Notes under the pieces: model-generated | Databases searched by the model: none | What the model was told of the DNA's origin: nothing | Seen by the model: only the letters and a program-made list of their open reading frames with translations | Shown here: piece after piece, positions 47,125-56,415 of the stretch | Position numbering within the stretch: position 1 is the stretch's first letter | Layout of the letters: the number at the start of each line of letters is the position of its first letter | NCBI RefSeq assembly: GCF_030719295.1 | Contig: NZ_CP120997.1 | Span: 3,786,501-3,850,500, forward strand | Length of the DNA stretch: 64,000 nucleotides | Reading direction: 5' to 3' | Source: Streptomyces sp. Mut1 | GTDB taxonomy: Bacteria > Actinomycetota > Actinomycetes > Streptomycetales > Streptomycetaceae | Position numbers and translations under genes: made by a program

Positions 47125-49866
47125 ATGAGCGAGCACCGTCGCAAAACGTCGCAACCGCAAGGTGGCGGACGTGCCGCGGCCCGACGAGCCGCCCAGCAGT
47201 CCTCAGGACGCCGCGCAGCACCGTCACGCGGAGTTACCTCAGCTTCACCTTCTGATGCGCACCGCGAGGAGGCCCCCTACGGTGGGCGTGCCGCCGCCAG
47301 ACGGGCCGCACAGCGCGGCGGCGGAGGCCGCGGAGGTTCGGACGGCGGCGGTGGCCGGCGTCGCGGCGGGGACGGCGGACAGGAGGGCCCCGGCCGTGGA
47401 CGCGGAGGACGCCGCCCCCCCAAGAAGCGCTTCATCGACTACCCGCGCGCGGGCAAGCAGGGACTGCGGCGCTGGGTGCCGTCGTGGAAGCTGGTCTCCA
47501 GCCTGTGCATCGGCTTCCTCGGTCTTCTGATGGGCCTCGCCGGCCTCGCGTACGCGATGGTCGCCAAGCCGGACATCAAGGAGGCCGCAAGGGCGGAGAA
47601 CAACGTCTACTTCTGGAAGGACGGCACCCAGATGGTGGCGACCGGCGGTGAGGTCAACCGCCAGGTCATCGACTACGCCCAGATCCCCGAGGCGATGCGC
47701 AACGCCGTCATCTCCGCGGAGAACAAGTCCTTCGACACCGACCACGGCATCGACCCGATGGGTATCGCCCGCGCCCTGTTCAACATGGCCAAGGGCGGCG
47801 AGACCCAGGGTGGATCGACGATTACCCAGCAGTACGTGAAGAACTCGCGGCTCTCCCAGGAGCAGACCCTGAGCCGCAAGTTCGAGGAACTCTTCATCAC
47901 GCTGAAGGTCGGCAGCGAGATGAAGAAGAAGGAGGTCATGGCCGGGTACCTCAACGTCTCGTACTACGGCCGTGGAGCCTCGGGGCTGCAGGCCGCGGCC
48001 CGTACGTACTACGGCAAGGACGCCAAGGACCTGACTCCGAGCGAGTGCGCGTTCCTGGCCACCCTCCTCAAGGGCGCCAGCTACTACGACCCTGCGGGCG
48101 CGCCCGAGGTCGACTCGGTGCAGGCGACCGCGGAGAAGAACACGGCCCGTGCGAAGAAGCGCTGGAAGTGGATCCTCGACGAGGAGGTGAAGGACGGCCG
48201 GATGTCGCAGAAGGAGCGGGACAGGTACACAAAGTTCCCGATGCCCGACAAGCCGAAGCGGAACGCCCAGCTGGGCGGCCAGATCGGCTACCTCGTCAAC
48301 ACCGCGAAGGCCGAGTTCCTCAACAACACCGACGTCACCAAGGACATGCTCGACCAAGGTGGCTACGAGATCCACACGACCTTCGACAAGAAGAAGGTCG
48401 ACCAGCTCAACAAGGCCGTCAAGCGCGTCTACGACGAGAAGATCGACGCCAAGAAGCGTCCGGAGACGGACACCCACGTGCAGTTCGGCGGCTCGTCGGT
48501 GGATCCCAAGACGGGGGCCATCCAGGCGATCTATGGCGGTGAGGACGCGACGAAGCACTACACCAGCAACGCCGGTCCCACCGGCGCCGCGGTGGGCTCC
48601 ACCTTCAAGCCCTTCGTGCTGGCGGCCGCGATGGAGTACGGCAAGCGTGACCCGTCGGGCGGTCAGGAGCAGGGCGAGTCGCAGCGTACGAAGGTCTCGC
48701 CACTGAGTATCTACAACGCCGACGACAAGCTGAAGATCAAGAAGTACAACGGCGAGATCTGGACCGACGAAGACGGCAAGGAGTGGTTGCAGACCAACGA
48801 CGACCACGAGTCGAGGGGCAACATCACCCTTCGTGAGGCCATGCAGTGGTCGGCCAACTCGCCCTACGTGCAACTGGGTATGGACGTCGGCACCGACAAG
48901 GTGAAGGAAGCGGCCATCGCGGCCGGTCTGAAGGACGACGAGTACATGGCGGACGCGAGTGTCCCGTCGTTCTCCATCGGTACGTCCTCGCCCAGCGCGA
49001 CCCGCATGGCCGGCGCCTACGCCACCTTCGCGGCCAGGGGCCAGCAGCGTGAGCCCTTCTGCGTCACCGAGGTGAAGAAGCGCGGCGAGATCGCCTACCG
49101 GCACAAGGCGGTCACCAAGAGCGCCTTCGACAACGTCATCGCCGACAACGTCACGGACGTGCTCAAGAACGTCGTGGAGAAGGGGACCGGTACGCCGGCC
49201 AAGCTCCCGGACCGTGAGGTGGCGGGCAAGACGGGTACGACCGACGACAACCTGTCCGCGTGGTTCGTCGGCTACACCCCGCAGCTCTCGACGGCGATCA
49301 GCATGTACCGCCTGGACGACGACGAGAAGAACAAGAACCGCGCGTTCGAGAAGATGTACGGCACCGGTGGCCAGGACAAGATCCACGGTGCGTCGTTCCC
49401 CGCGCAGGTCTGGCACGACTACATGGCCGAGGCCATGAAGGGCGAGGAGGCCGAGGCCTTCGCGAAGGCGGAGCCGATCGGGGACAAGGTCTACGGCGGC
49501 GGTGCTTCCAAGAAGCCCAAGCCGACCCCCACCCCCACGCCGACCCAGTCCGAGTCGACGACGCCCACCCCCACACCGACCCCCACCCCGGACATCCCGA
49601 CCCCCGACCCGAGCGACACCTGCGGTACGTGGGGCTGGAACTGCCAGGACAACAGTGGCGGCAACTCCACGGGCGGGGCCGACGGCGGTACGAACACGGG
49701 CACGAGCCAGGGCAACGACGGCGGTGCGGATACCGGAACCTCCACCGGTACGACGGAGGGCGACAACGGATCCACTCCCGACCCCGGGACCGGCGGCAAC
49801 GGCAACGGGAACGGGAACGGCAACGGGAACTCCAACGGGGCCTGGTTCGGTGACCCTGCCGGGTAG
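47125..49866 (+). CDS. Class A penicillin-binding protein (transglycosylase/transpeptidase)
   Basis: 913 residues. A long basic Gly/Arg/Ala-rich cytoplasmic tail (~115) is followed by one transmembrane helix (LVSSLCIGFLGLLMGLAGL, ~122-146). The GT51 transglycosylase has AVISAENKSFDTDHGID (catalytic Glu near 197) and GGSTITQQYVKN. The transpeptidase has S-x-x-K as GSTFKP (~491-496), S-x-N as WSANSPY (~575) and K-T-G as AGKTGTTDD (~701). The C terminus is a Thr-Pro repeat followed by a Gly/Asn hexanucleotide-encoded repeat, outside the membrane. It polymerises and cross-links peptidoglycan. All catalytic motifs are present. Confidence 0.95.
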   Translation: MSEHRRKTSQPQGGGRAAARRAAQQSSGRRAAPSRGVTSASPSDAHREEAPYGGRAAARRAAQRGGGGRGGSDGGGGRRRGGDGGQEGPGRGRGGRRPPKKRFIDYPRAGKQGLRRWVPSWKLVSSLCIGFLGLLMGLAGLAYAMVAKPDIKEAARAENNVYFWKDGTQMVATGGEVNRQVIDYAQIPEAMRNAVISAENKSFDTDHGIDPMGIARALFNMAKGGETQGGSTITQQYVKNSRLSQEQTLSRKFEELFITLKVGSEMKKKEVMAGYLNVSYYGRGASGLQAAARTYYGKDAKDLTPSECAFLATLLKGASYYDPAGAPEVDSVQATAEKNTARAKKRWKWILDEEVKDGRMSQKERDRYTKFPMPDKPKRNAQLGGQIGYLVNTAKAEFLNNTDVTKDMLDQGGYEIHTTFDKKKVDQLNKAVKRVYDEKIDAKKRPETDTHVQFGGSSVDPKTGAIQAIYGGEDATKHYTSNAGPTGAAVGSTFKPFVLAAAMEYGKRDPSGGQEQGESQRTKVSPLSIYNADDKLKIKKYNGEIWTDEDGKEWLQTNDDHESRGNITLREAMQWSANSPYVQLGMDVGTDKVKEAAIAAGLKDDEYMADASVPSFSIGTSSPSATRMAGAYATFAARGQQREPFCVTEVKKRGEIAYRHKAVTKSAFDNVIADNVTDVLKNVVEKGTGTPAKLPDREVAGKTGTTDDNLSAWFVGYTPQLSTAISMYRLDDDEKNKNRAFEKMYGTGGQDKIHGASFPAQVWHDYMAEAMKGEEAEAFAKAEPIGDKVYGGGASKKPKPTPTPTPTQSESTTPTPTPTPTPDIPTPDPSDTCGTWGWNCQDNSGGNSTGGADGGTNTGTSQGNDGGADTGTSTGTTEGDNGSTPDPGTGGNGNGNGNGNGNSNGAWFGDPAG
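49795..49830 (+). repeat. Hexanucleotide repeat (GGCAAC/GGGAAC) in the PBP gene tail
   Basis: Six tandem 6-base units encode alternating Gly-Asn near the C terminus. The repeat is in frame, so copy-number change by slippage would lengthen or shorten the tail without a frameshift. Confidence 0.75.
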
Positions 49867-50002
49867 CGCCCGGCAGACAGCGCGCCTCGCGCCCGGCGGA
49901 CAGCCCGGCGCGAGGTGATCGGACAGAGCAGTCGAGGGCCGCGGCACCCCAGGTGCGGCGGCCCTCGCCGTTTCCACAGTGCCGTACGGCAGGATGTGCG
50001 GC

Positions 50003-51502
50003 ATGCCAAGCGCAGAGGACACGAGCGTGCACCAGGAACGGGCCGACGTGCGGCCCACGCACCAGGACGAGGTCGCGGCGGCCGGCAGCGAGCTGATCGG
50101 CGGCAGGTCGGGCCGCTGGGCGCGGCTCGGCAGCACCGTACTCACCCCCGTGGGGGCCGTCGCGCTGGTGGCCATCGGGATGTTTGCGCTCGGCATGGTG
50201 CAGAAGCTGCCCTGCTACAACTGGGCGTGGTTCAGGGGCGCCGGCTCCCAGTACACCCACGCGTGCTACTCGGACATCCCGCACCTGTACTCGGGCCGCG
50301 GCTTCGCCGACGGCCTGGTGCCGTACTTCGACCGGCTGCCGGGCGACATGCAGTTCCTGGAGTACCCCGTCCTCACGGGGGTGTTCATGCAGGTCGCCGC
50401 CTGGCTCACACCGGGCGGCTCCCTCCAGGAGCAGGAGCAGGCCTACTGGCTCGTCAACGCGGGCATGCTGATGATCTGCACCGCCGTGATCGCCGTATGC
50501 GTCGCCCGTACACACCGGCGGCGCCCCTGGGACGGCCTCCTGGTGGCGCTCGCCCCCGCCTTCGCGCTCACCGCCACGATCAACTGGGACCTGTTGGCCG
50601 TCGCCCTCACGGCGGCGGCGATGCTGATGTGGTCCCGGAGCCGCCCGCTCGCGTTCGGCATCCTCATCGGACTGGCCACGGCCGCCAAGCTCTACCCGGT
50701 CCTGCTGCTGGGGCCCGCTTTCGTGCTGTGCTGGCGGGCGGGCCGGTGGCGGCAGTTCGGGGCGGCCGCGCTGGGCGCGGCCGGCTCCTGGCTGGTGGTC
50801 AATCTGCCGGTGATGATCTTCGCTCCCGAGGGATGGAAGAAGTTCTACACGTTCAGCCAGGAACGCTCGATCGACTTCGGGTCCTTCTGGCTGGTCATCA
50901 CACAGCGCACCGGTGACTCGATCGACGTCAGCACGGTCAACACCGTCTCGACGCTGGTCACGGTCGGGCTGTGCGCCGCCATCGGTGTCCTGACGCTGAC
51001 GGCGCCGCGCAGGCCGCGGTTCGCCCAGCTCGCCTTCCTCGTCGTCGCGGTGTTCATCCTCGTCAACAAGGTCTACTCACCGCAGTACGTGCTCTGGCTG
51101 ATTCCCCTCGCCGCGCTGGCCAAGCCCCGCTGGCGGGACTTCCTGATCTGGCAGGCGTGCGAGGTCCTGTACTTCCTGGGGATCTGGATGTACCTCGCGT
51201 ACACGACGAGCGGCGACAAGCATCAGGGGCTGCCCACGGAGGGCTACCAGCTGGCGATCGTCCTGCACCTGCTGGGCACGCTGTACCTGTGCGCCGTCGT
51301 CGTACGGGACATCCTGATGCCCGAGCGCGACGAGGTGCGGCGGGACGGCTCGGACGACCCGTCGGGAGGGGTCCTCGACGGGGCCGAGGACGTGTTCGTA
51401 CTGGCCCACCTCGTCGAGTCCGGCGCCGCGCGCCGGGACGCGGCCGAGGCCGAGGGGCCTCGGGTGGAGTGGGGATCGGCCGGGGCGCCCGCCGCCGACT
51501 GA
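50003..51502 (+). CDS. Membrane glycosyltransferase, GT87 (DUF2029) family
   Basis: 499 residues from MPSAEDTS; in-frame ATGs at 49979 and 49994 are possible. Around ten to twelve hydrophobic helices are present. The first outside loop contains CYNWAWFRGAGSQYTHACYSDIPHLY, and FLEYPVLTGVFMQ follows, carrying the charged residues typical of GT-C enzymes. LIGLATAAKLYPVLLLGPAF and KVYSPQYVLWLIPL are GT87 hallmarks. Relatives transfer sugars from polyprenyl-phosphate donors to lipid- or wall-linked glycans (mannosyl or arabinosyl in mycobacteria). The acceptor here is unknown. It lies ~135 bases after the PBP gene on the same strand. Confidence 0.88.
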   Translation: MPSAEDTSVHQERADVRPTHQDEVAAAGSELIGGRSGRWARLGSTVLTPVGAVALVAIGMFALGMVQKLPCYNWAWFRGAGSQYTHACYSDIPHLYSGRGFADGLVPYFDRLPGDMQFLEYPVLTGVFMQVAAWLTPGGSLQEQEQAYWLVNAGMLMICTAVIAVCVARTHRRRPWDGLLVALAPAFALTATINWDLLAVALTAAAMLMWSRSRPLAFGILIGLATAAKLYPVLLLGPAFVLCWRAGRWRQFGAAALGAAGSWLVVNLPVMIFAPEGWKKFYTFSQERSIDFGSFWLVITQRTGDSIDVSTVNTVSTLVTVGLCAAIGVLTLTAPRRPRFAQLAFLVVAVFILVNKVYSPQYVLWLIPLAALAKPRWRDFLIWQACEVLYFLGIWMYLAYTTSGDKHQGLPTEGYQLAIVLHLLGTLYLCAVVVRDILMPERDEVRRDGSDDPSGGVLDGAEDVFVLAHLVESGAARRDAAEAEGPRVEWGSAGAPAAD

Positions 51503-51523
51503 GCGCGGGGCGGGCGCGCGGGC

Positions 51524-52555
51524 TCAGCGCTCGACGAGCCGGTCGTACTGCGTGGTCGTGTGCCGCAGGTGGGCCACGAGTTCGTCGCCCACCCGCGGCT
51601 CCTCGGAGTCCGAGGGCACGAAGAGGATCGACACCTGCATGTGCGGCGGTTCGGCGAACCAGCGCTGCTTGCCGGCCCAGACGAACGGCGACAGATTGCG
51701 GTTCACGGTGGCCAGGCCCGCGCGGGCGACGCCCTTGGCGCGCGGCATCACACCGTGCAGCGCCTTCGGCGCCTCCAGGCCCACGCCGTGCGAGGTGCCG
51801 CCGGCCACGACGACCAGCCAGCCGTCGGAAGCGGCCTTCTGCTGCCGGTAGCCGAACCGGTCACCCTTGACGACGCGCGTGACGTCGAGGACCGCGCCGC
51901 GGTACTCCGTCGCCTCGTGGTCGCCGAGCCAGAGCCGGGTGCCGATACGGGCACGGAAACGCGTCTGCGGGAACTGCTGCTGCAGCCGGGCCAGCTCCTC
52001 GGCCCGCAGATGGCTGACGAACATCGTGTGCAGCGGCAGCCGGGCAGCCCGGAGGCGGTCCATCCACGCGATGACCTCCTCGACGGCGTCCGAGCCGTCG
52101 GTGCGGTCCAGCGGCAGGTGGAGCGCGAACCCTTCGAGGCGTACGTCCTCGATGGCGGCGTGCAGCTGCCCGAGTTCCTCCTCCTTGACGCCGTGGCGCT
52201 TCATCGAGCTCATGCACTCGATGACGACCCGGGCGCCCACCAGGGCGTGCACCCCGTCGACGGACGAGACGGACCGTACGACCCGGTCGGGCAGCGGCAC
52301 CGGCTCCTCGCCCCGCCGGAACGGCGTGAGCACCAGCAGGTCACCGCTGAACCAGTCCTTGATGCGGGCCGCCTCGTACGTGGTGCCCACCGCGAGGATG
52401 TCGGAGCCGAAGCGGATCGCCTCGTCGGCCAGCCGCTCGTGGCCGAAGCCGTACCCGTTGCCCTTGCAGACCGGCACGATGCCGGGGAACTGGTCGAGGA
52501 CGGATTTCTGGTGCGCCCGCCAGCGCGCGGTGTCGACGTACAGGGAGAGCGCCAT
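51524..52555 (-). CDS. Alanine-racemase-like PLP enzyme
   Basis: 343 residues, shorter than the ~370-390 of housekeeping alanine racemases. The PLP lysine lies in IVPVCKGNGYGFGHERLADEA (K32), the usual N-terminal barrel motif. Later segments are loosely similar (TMFVSHLRAEELARLQQQF, RIGTRLWLGDH). The C-terminal region that normally carries a GYGDG-type catalytic-tyrosine motif reads RFGYRQQKAASDGWLVV, so the second catalytic base is uncertain. It precedes femX at a distance of 106 bases on the same strand order (femX upstream), suggesting a shared role in peptidoglycan bridge supply. Primary Alr activity should not be assumed. Confidence 0.7.
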   Translation of the reverse strand: MALSLYVDTARWRAHQKSVLDQFPGIVPVCKGNGYGFGHERLADEAIRFGSDILAVGTTYEAARIKDWFSGDLLVLTPFRRGEEPVPLPDRVVRSVSSVDGVHALVGARVVIECMSSMKRHGVKEEELGQLHAAIEDVRLEGFALHLPLDRTDGSDAVEEVIAWMDRLRAARLPLHTMFVSHLRAEELARLQQQFPQTRFRARIGTRLWLGDHEATEYRGAVLDVTRVVKGDRFGYRQQKAASDGWLVVVAGGTSHGVGLEAPKALHGVMPRAKGVARAGLATVNRNLSPFVWAGKQRWFAEPPHMQVSILFVPSDSEEPRVGDELVAHLRHTTTQYDRLVER

Positions 52556-52661
52556 GGCCGGTCCGGGACCCTTCTGGTGGTTGCGGTGGATCAGAGGTGA
52601 GGAGCGTGTTCAGGCCCCATTGAAACCAATGAAGCCGGTTTCGTCAGCTGTGGGGCATGGA

Positions 52662-53780
52662 TCAGCGGCGCGACATGTAGATGTCGAGCGCCTTGTGCAG
52701 CAGCTTGTTGAGCGGGAAGTCCCACTCGCCGAGGTACTCCGCCGCCTGCCCGCCGGTGCCGACCTTGAACTGGATCAGACCGAAGAGGTGGTCCGTCTCG
52801 TCCAGCGAGTCCGAGATGCCGCGCAGGTCGTAGACCGTGGCCCCCATGGCGTACGCGTCGCGCAGCATCCGCCACTGCATCGCGTTCGAGGGGCGGACCT
52901 CGCGCTTGTGGTTGGCCGAGGCGCCGTAGGAGTACCAGACGTGGCCGCCGACGATCAGCATGGTCGCCGCCGCGACGTTCTCGCCCTCGTGACGAGCGAA
53001 GTAGAGGCGCATCCGGTTGGGGTCCTCGTTGTTGAGGGCCGTCCACATGCGTTGGAAGTAACCGAGGGGGCGCGGCCGGAAGTGGTCGCGCTCCGCCGTG
53101 ATCTCGTACAGCCGCTGCCACTCGGCAAGCTCCGCGTAGCTGCCCTGGACGACCTCGACGCCGGCCTTCTCGGCCTTTTTGATGTTGCGCCGCCAGAGCT
53201 GGTTGAAGCCCTTGTGAACGTCTTCGAGGGAGCGGTTGGCCAGCGGCACCTGGAAGATGTAGCGGGGCTGTACGTCACCGAATCCGGCGCCGCCGTCCTC
53301 GCCCTGCTGCCAGCCCATCTTCCGCAGCCGGTCGGCGACCTCGAAGGCGCGGGGCTCGATGTGCGTGGCCTCGACGTCGCGCAGGCGCTTCACATCGGGG
53401 TCCTGGATGCCGGCCTTGATGGCGGCGGCGTCCCAGCGGCGGATGACCACCGGCGGGCCCATCTTCACCGAGAAGGCGCCCTGCTGCTTGAGATGGGCCA
53501 GCATCGGCTCCAGCCAGTCGTTCAGGTTCGGCGCGTACCAGTTGATGACCGGGCCCTCGGGCAGGTAGGCCAGGTACCGCTTGATCTTGGGCAGCTGCCG
53601 GTAGAGGACCAGGCCCACGCCGACGAGCTGGCCGGTCTTGTCGAACCAGCCCAGGCTCTCCGAGCGCCACTCGGCCTTCACATCCGCCCATGCCGGGACC
53701 TGCATGTGACTGGCCGCGGGCAGACTCTGGATGTACGCCAGATGCTGCTCTCGGCTGATGGTCCTCAGGGTCAGGCTCAT
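52662..53780 (-). CDS. femX: FemX, lipid II glycyltransferase (FemABX family)
   Basis: 372 residues. The tandem GNAT-like domains of the FemABX family are visible: MQVPAWADVKAEWRSESLGWFD, GPVINWYAPNLNDWLEPML, then NQLWRRNIKKAEKAGVEV and GGHVWYSYGASANHKREVRPSNAMQW, the conserved substrate-binding segment. DLRGISDSLDETDHLFGLIQFK precedes the end. It adds the first glycine of the peptide cross-bridge from glycyl-tRNA to the stem lysine/LL-DAP of lipid II. In S. coelicolor the protein at this locus is FemX. It lies next to PBP, GT87 and racemase-like genes, a cell-wall cluster. Confidence 0.9.
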   Translation of the reverse strand: MSLTLRTISREQHLAYIQSLPAASHMQVPAWADVKAEWRSESLGWFDKTGQLVGVGLVLYRQLPKIKRYLAYLPEGPVINWYAPNLNDWLEPMLAHLKQQGAFSVKMGPPVVIRRWDAAAIKAGIQDPDVKRLRDVEATHIEPRAFEVADRLRKMGWQQGEDGGAGFGDVQPRYIFQVPLANRSLEDVHKGFNQLWRRNIKKAEKAGVEVVQGSYAELAEWQRLYEITAERDHFRPRPLGYFQRMWTALNNEDPNRMRLYFARHEGENVAAATMLIVGGHVWYSYGASANHKREVRPSNAMQWRMLRDAYAMGATVYDLRGISDSLDETDHLFGLIQFKVGTGGQAAEYLGEWDFPLNKLLHKALDIYMSRR

Positions 53781-53908
53781 GCGGGGCGCTCCTCGGCAGG
53801 TGTGTCCCCATCGGTCAGGGGCTCCGGCTCTCGCGCCGAAGCCTACTGTGGCCGGGAAGCGCGCGGTCTGGCCCCGTCGTACCCGTTCTGTTCCGTACGG
53901 CGTGCGGG

Positions 53909-53937
53909 AGCGGCTCCGTCAGGGCGACGGAGCCGCT
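53909..53937 (-). terminator. Terminator after the small membrane-protein gene
   Basis: Perfect 12-bp stem AGCGGCTCCGTC with a 5-base loop, 28 bases downstream of the 53966 stop. Confidence 0.75.
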
Positions 53938-53965
53938 GGCCGCGAGGGGAGCCGGACCGGCGGTG

Positions 53966-54280
53966 TCAGCCGACCACGCCGCCGAACAGTCCGCCGTGGG
54001 CCATGCCCAGAAAGAACCCGAGGGCGGCCGCACCCATACCGATGATCAGCGGGAACCTCTCCCGCGTGGTCGCGGAGATGTACTGGCCGTACGCCCCCGT
54101 CAGGATGCCGATGAGACCGGCCCACGAGCTGAGCAGATGCAGGTTGTGGAACATCGCCGATACGAAGGCGAGGGCACCGAGGATCAGCGTGATCACCACG
54201 AGGGCGTTCTGCCGCGGATGCGGCCTGCCGTCGGTCGCGAAGAGGGAGACGGTGGGGCGGGTCCGCGTTGTCTGTGCCAT
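53966..54280 (-). CDS. Small membrane protein of unknown function
   Basis: 104 residues, ATG start with a perfect GGAGG site seven bases upstream. After a ~28-residue hydrophilic start come three hydrophobic helices: ALVVITLILGALAFVSAMF, LLSSWAGLIGILTGAYGQYI and FPLIIGMGAAALGFFLGMA, and a short Gly-rich end. It is conserved between femX and rpsF in Streptomyces as far as I know the locus. No function is recognised. It is divergent from rpsF. Confidence 0.75.
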   Translation of the reverse strand: MAQTTRTRPTVSLFATDGRPHPRQNALVVITLILGALAFVSAMFHNLHLLSSWAGLIGILTGAYGQYISATTRERFPLIIGMGAAALGFFLGMAHGGLFGGVVG

Positions 54281-54558
54281 GGAGTACCTCCTGGCCGATA
54301 GGCGGCGTCTCGTGGCGCCGCTCACACCCGATGTGTACAGACTGCGTCCCTTGACCACCGGATTTCAACCGGAAGCCGGTCTACGGGTACTCTGGTGGGT
54401 CTGCACCGGTGTCTGCCCAGGCCAGCGCGGTCCGCCCCCTCCTCGCGGAGGGTGTTGTCAGTGGCGGCTGTTTTATTCGGGCACCGTTGCTCAACGCATC
54501 ACGACCCTCCTGCCACGGAACGACCGTGGCCGCTGAGTCCAAAGGAGGTGGGTTCCAC

Positions 54559-54849
54559 ATGCGTCACTACGAGGTGATGGTCATCCTCGACCCCGATCTC
54601 GAGGAGCGAGCAGTCTCCCCGCTGATCGAGAACTTCCTCTCCGTCGTCCGTGAGGGCGAAGGAAAGGTTGAGAAGGTCGACACCTGGGGCCGTCGTCGTC
54701 TCGCTTACGAGATCAAGAAGAAGCCCGAGGGCATCTACTCGGTCATCGACCTGCAGGCCGAGCCTGCGGTCGTCAAGGAGCTCGACCGCCAGATGAACCT
54801 GAACGAGTCGGTCCTCCGGACCAAGGTCCTCCGTCCCGAGATCCACTGA
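54559..54849 (+). CDS. rpsF: 30S ribosomal protein S6
   Basis: 96 residues, ATG with AAAGGAGGTG upstream. The standard S6 fold: [45 protein letters not shown] and [15 protein letters not shown]. It binds S18 on the platform of the small subunit. First gene of the rpsF-ssb-rpsR-rplI operon. No regulatory leader structure was identified. Confidence 0.98.
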   Translation: MRHYEVMVILDPDLEERAVSPLIENFLSVVREGEGKVEKVDTWGRRRLAYEIKKKPEGIYSVIDLQAEPAVVKELDRQMNLNESVLRTKVLRPEIH

Positions 54850-54923
54850 GCTTTTAGCTCAGCGGTCATCGGGTCCGAGTAGCAGCAAGCAGCCAGAAGC
54901 AATCCCCGCCGAGAGGTTCACCC

Positions 54924-55532
54924 ATGGCAGGCGAGACCGTCATCACGGTCGTCGGCAATCTCGTCGACGACCCCGAGCTGCGCTTCACCCCGTCCGGTGC
55001 GGCGGTCGCGAAGTTCCGCGTCGCGTCCACTCCCCGCATCTTCGACCGGCAGACCAATGAGTGGAAGGACGGCGAAGGCCTGTTCCTCACCTGCTCGGTC
55101 TGGCGGCAGGCGGCGGAGAACGTCGCCGAGTCGCTCACGCGCGGCATGCGCGTTGTCGTGCAGGGTCGGCTGAAGCAGCGGTCGTACGAAGACCGCGAGG
55201 GCGTCAAGCGCACGGTCTACGAGCTGGACGTCGAGGAAGTCGGCCCCAGTCTCAAGAACGCCACTGCCAAGGTCACCAAGACCACGGGTCGTGGTGGCCA
55301 GGGCGGCCAGGGTGGATACGGCGGCGGCCAGCAGGGCGGCGGTAACTGGGGCGGCGGTCCCAGTGGTGGCCAGCAGGGTGGTGGCGGCGCTCCCGCCGAC
55401 GACCCGTGGGCCACGAGCGCTCCGGCCGGCGGCCAGGGCGGCGGGGGCCAGCAAGGCGGAGGCGGCTGGGGTGGAAACTCCGGCGGCTCCGGTGGCTCCG
55501 GCGGCGGCTACTCGGACGAGCCTCCCTTCTAG
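54924..55532 (+). CDS. ssb: Single-stranded DNA-binding protein
   Basis: 202 residues. OB-fold at 1-110: [60 protein letters not shown] Gly/Gln-rich flexible linker (~120-190) leads to the acidic tip SDEPPF, the docking peptide for replication and repair partners. The tetramer protects single-stranded DNA. It is placed between rpsF and rpsR as in most bacteria. The long Gly-rich linker is encoded by a strongly biased GGC/GGT stretch. Confidence 0.98.
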   Translation: MAGETVITVVGNLVDDPELRFTPSGAAVAKFRVASTPRIFDRQTNEWKDGEGLFLTCSVWRQAAENVAESLTRGMRVVVQGRLKQRSYEDREGVKRTVYELDVEEVGPSLKNATAKVTKTTGRGGQGGQGGYGGGQQGGGNWGGGPSGGQQGGGGAPADDPWATSAPAGGQGGGGQQGGGGWGGNSGGSGGSGGGYSDEPPF

Positions 55533-55574
55533 GGAGCTCGTACCCCCACTTCTTGATCACACAGGAGAAACACC

Positions 55575-55811
55575 ATGGCGAAGCCGCCTGTGCGCAAGCC
55601 TAAGAAGAAGGTCTGCGCGTTCTGCAAGGACAAGACCCAGTACGTGGACTACAAGGACACGAACATGCTGCGGAAGTTCATTTCCGACCGCGGCAAGATC
55701 CGTGCCCGCCGCGTCACCGGCAACTGCACGCAGCACCAGCGTGACGTCGCCACGGCAGTCAAGAACAGCCGTGAGATGGCGCTGCTGCCCTACACGTCCA
55801 CCGCGCGATAA
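55575..55811 (+). CDS. rpsR: 30S ribosomal protein S18 (zinc-ligand, C+ form)
   Basis: 78 residues, ATG. It starts [20 protein letters not shown] and ends [12 protein letters not shown]. Cysteines in CAFC plus NCTQH match the zinc-binding version of S18; Streptomyces species commonly also carry a zinc-free paralog elsewhere, induced under zinc limitation. It pairs with S6 in the ribosome. It lies 42 bases after ssb. Confidence 0.97.
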   Translation: MAKPPVRKPKKKVCAFCKDKTQYVDYKDTNMLRKFISDRGKIRARRVTGNCTQHQRDVATAVKNSREMALLPYTSTAR

Positions 55812-55829
55812 GGGAAGGGTGACCGAATC

Positions 55830-56276
55830 ATGAAGATCATCCTCACCCACGAGGTCTCCGGCCTCGGTGCTGCGGGCGACGTCGTCGACGTCAAGGACGG
55901 GTACGCCCGTAACTACCTGGTTCCGCGTGGCTTTGCCATCCGCTGGACCAAGGGCGGCGAGAAGGACGTGGCGCAGATCCGCCGCGCCCGCAAGATCCAC
56001 GAGATCGCCACGATCGAGCAGGCGAACGAGATCAAGGCCAAGCTTGAGGGCGTGAAGGTCCGTCTGGCCGTTCGCTCCGGCGACGCCGGCCGTCTCTTCG
56101 GCTCCGTCACCCCGGCCGACATCGCCTCGGCGATCAAGGCCGCCGGTGGTCCGGACGTCGACAAGCGTCGCGTCGAGCTCGGCTCGGCGATCAAGACGCT
56201 CGGCGGACACCAGGTGTCCGTGCGTCTGCACCCCGAGGTCGCTGCGAAGCTCGGCATCGAGGTTGTTGCTGCCTGA
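55830..56276 (+). CDS. rplI: 50S ribosomal protein L9
   Basis: 148 residues. The N-terminal rRNA-binding domain is [34 protein letters not shown] with the diagnostic [10 protein letters not shown] long central helix and a C-terminal domain ([11 protein letters not shown] ... [16 protein letters not shown]) follow. Last gene of the S6-SSB-S18-L9 operon; a terminator and a parS site follow. Confidence 0.98.
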   Translation: MKIILTHEVSGLGAAGDVVDVKDGYARNYLVPRGFAIRWTKGGEKDVAQIRRARKIHEIATIEQANEIKAKLEGVKVRLAVRSGDAGRLFGSVTPADIASAIKAAGGPDVDKRRVELGSAIKTLGGHQVSVRLHPEVAAKLGIEVVAA

Positions 56277-56302
56277 TCGGGCCGCACCTCAGCAGAACAG
56301 TG

Positions 56303-56332
56303 AAGGGCCGCACCTCTCGGGGTGCGGCCCTT
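56303..56332 (+). terminator. Terminator after rplI
   Basis: Perfect 12-bp stem AAGGGCCGCACC / GGTGCGGCCCTT, loop TCTCGG. It is followed five bases later by parS site 7. Confidence 0.85.
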
Positions 56333-56336
56333 CGCC

Positions 56337-56350
56337 GTTTCACGTGAAAC
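56337..56350. promoter_or_regulatory. parS: parS site 7, after rplI
   Basis: Exact GTTTCACGTGAAAC directly downstream of the rplI terminator, between convergent rplI and the MATE gene. Confidence 0.95.
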
Positions 56351-56415
56351 ACGCACCGGAAGAGACCGTGGTGAGCCGACGGATGAGTCGGTGCCATGAG
56401 CCCGCTCGCCCGCGG

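Noticed and set aside
47245..50196. 983-codon open frame on the minus strand opposite the PBP gene
   Set aside because: Antisense shadow of a gene with all catalytic motifs. No recognisable product.
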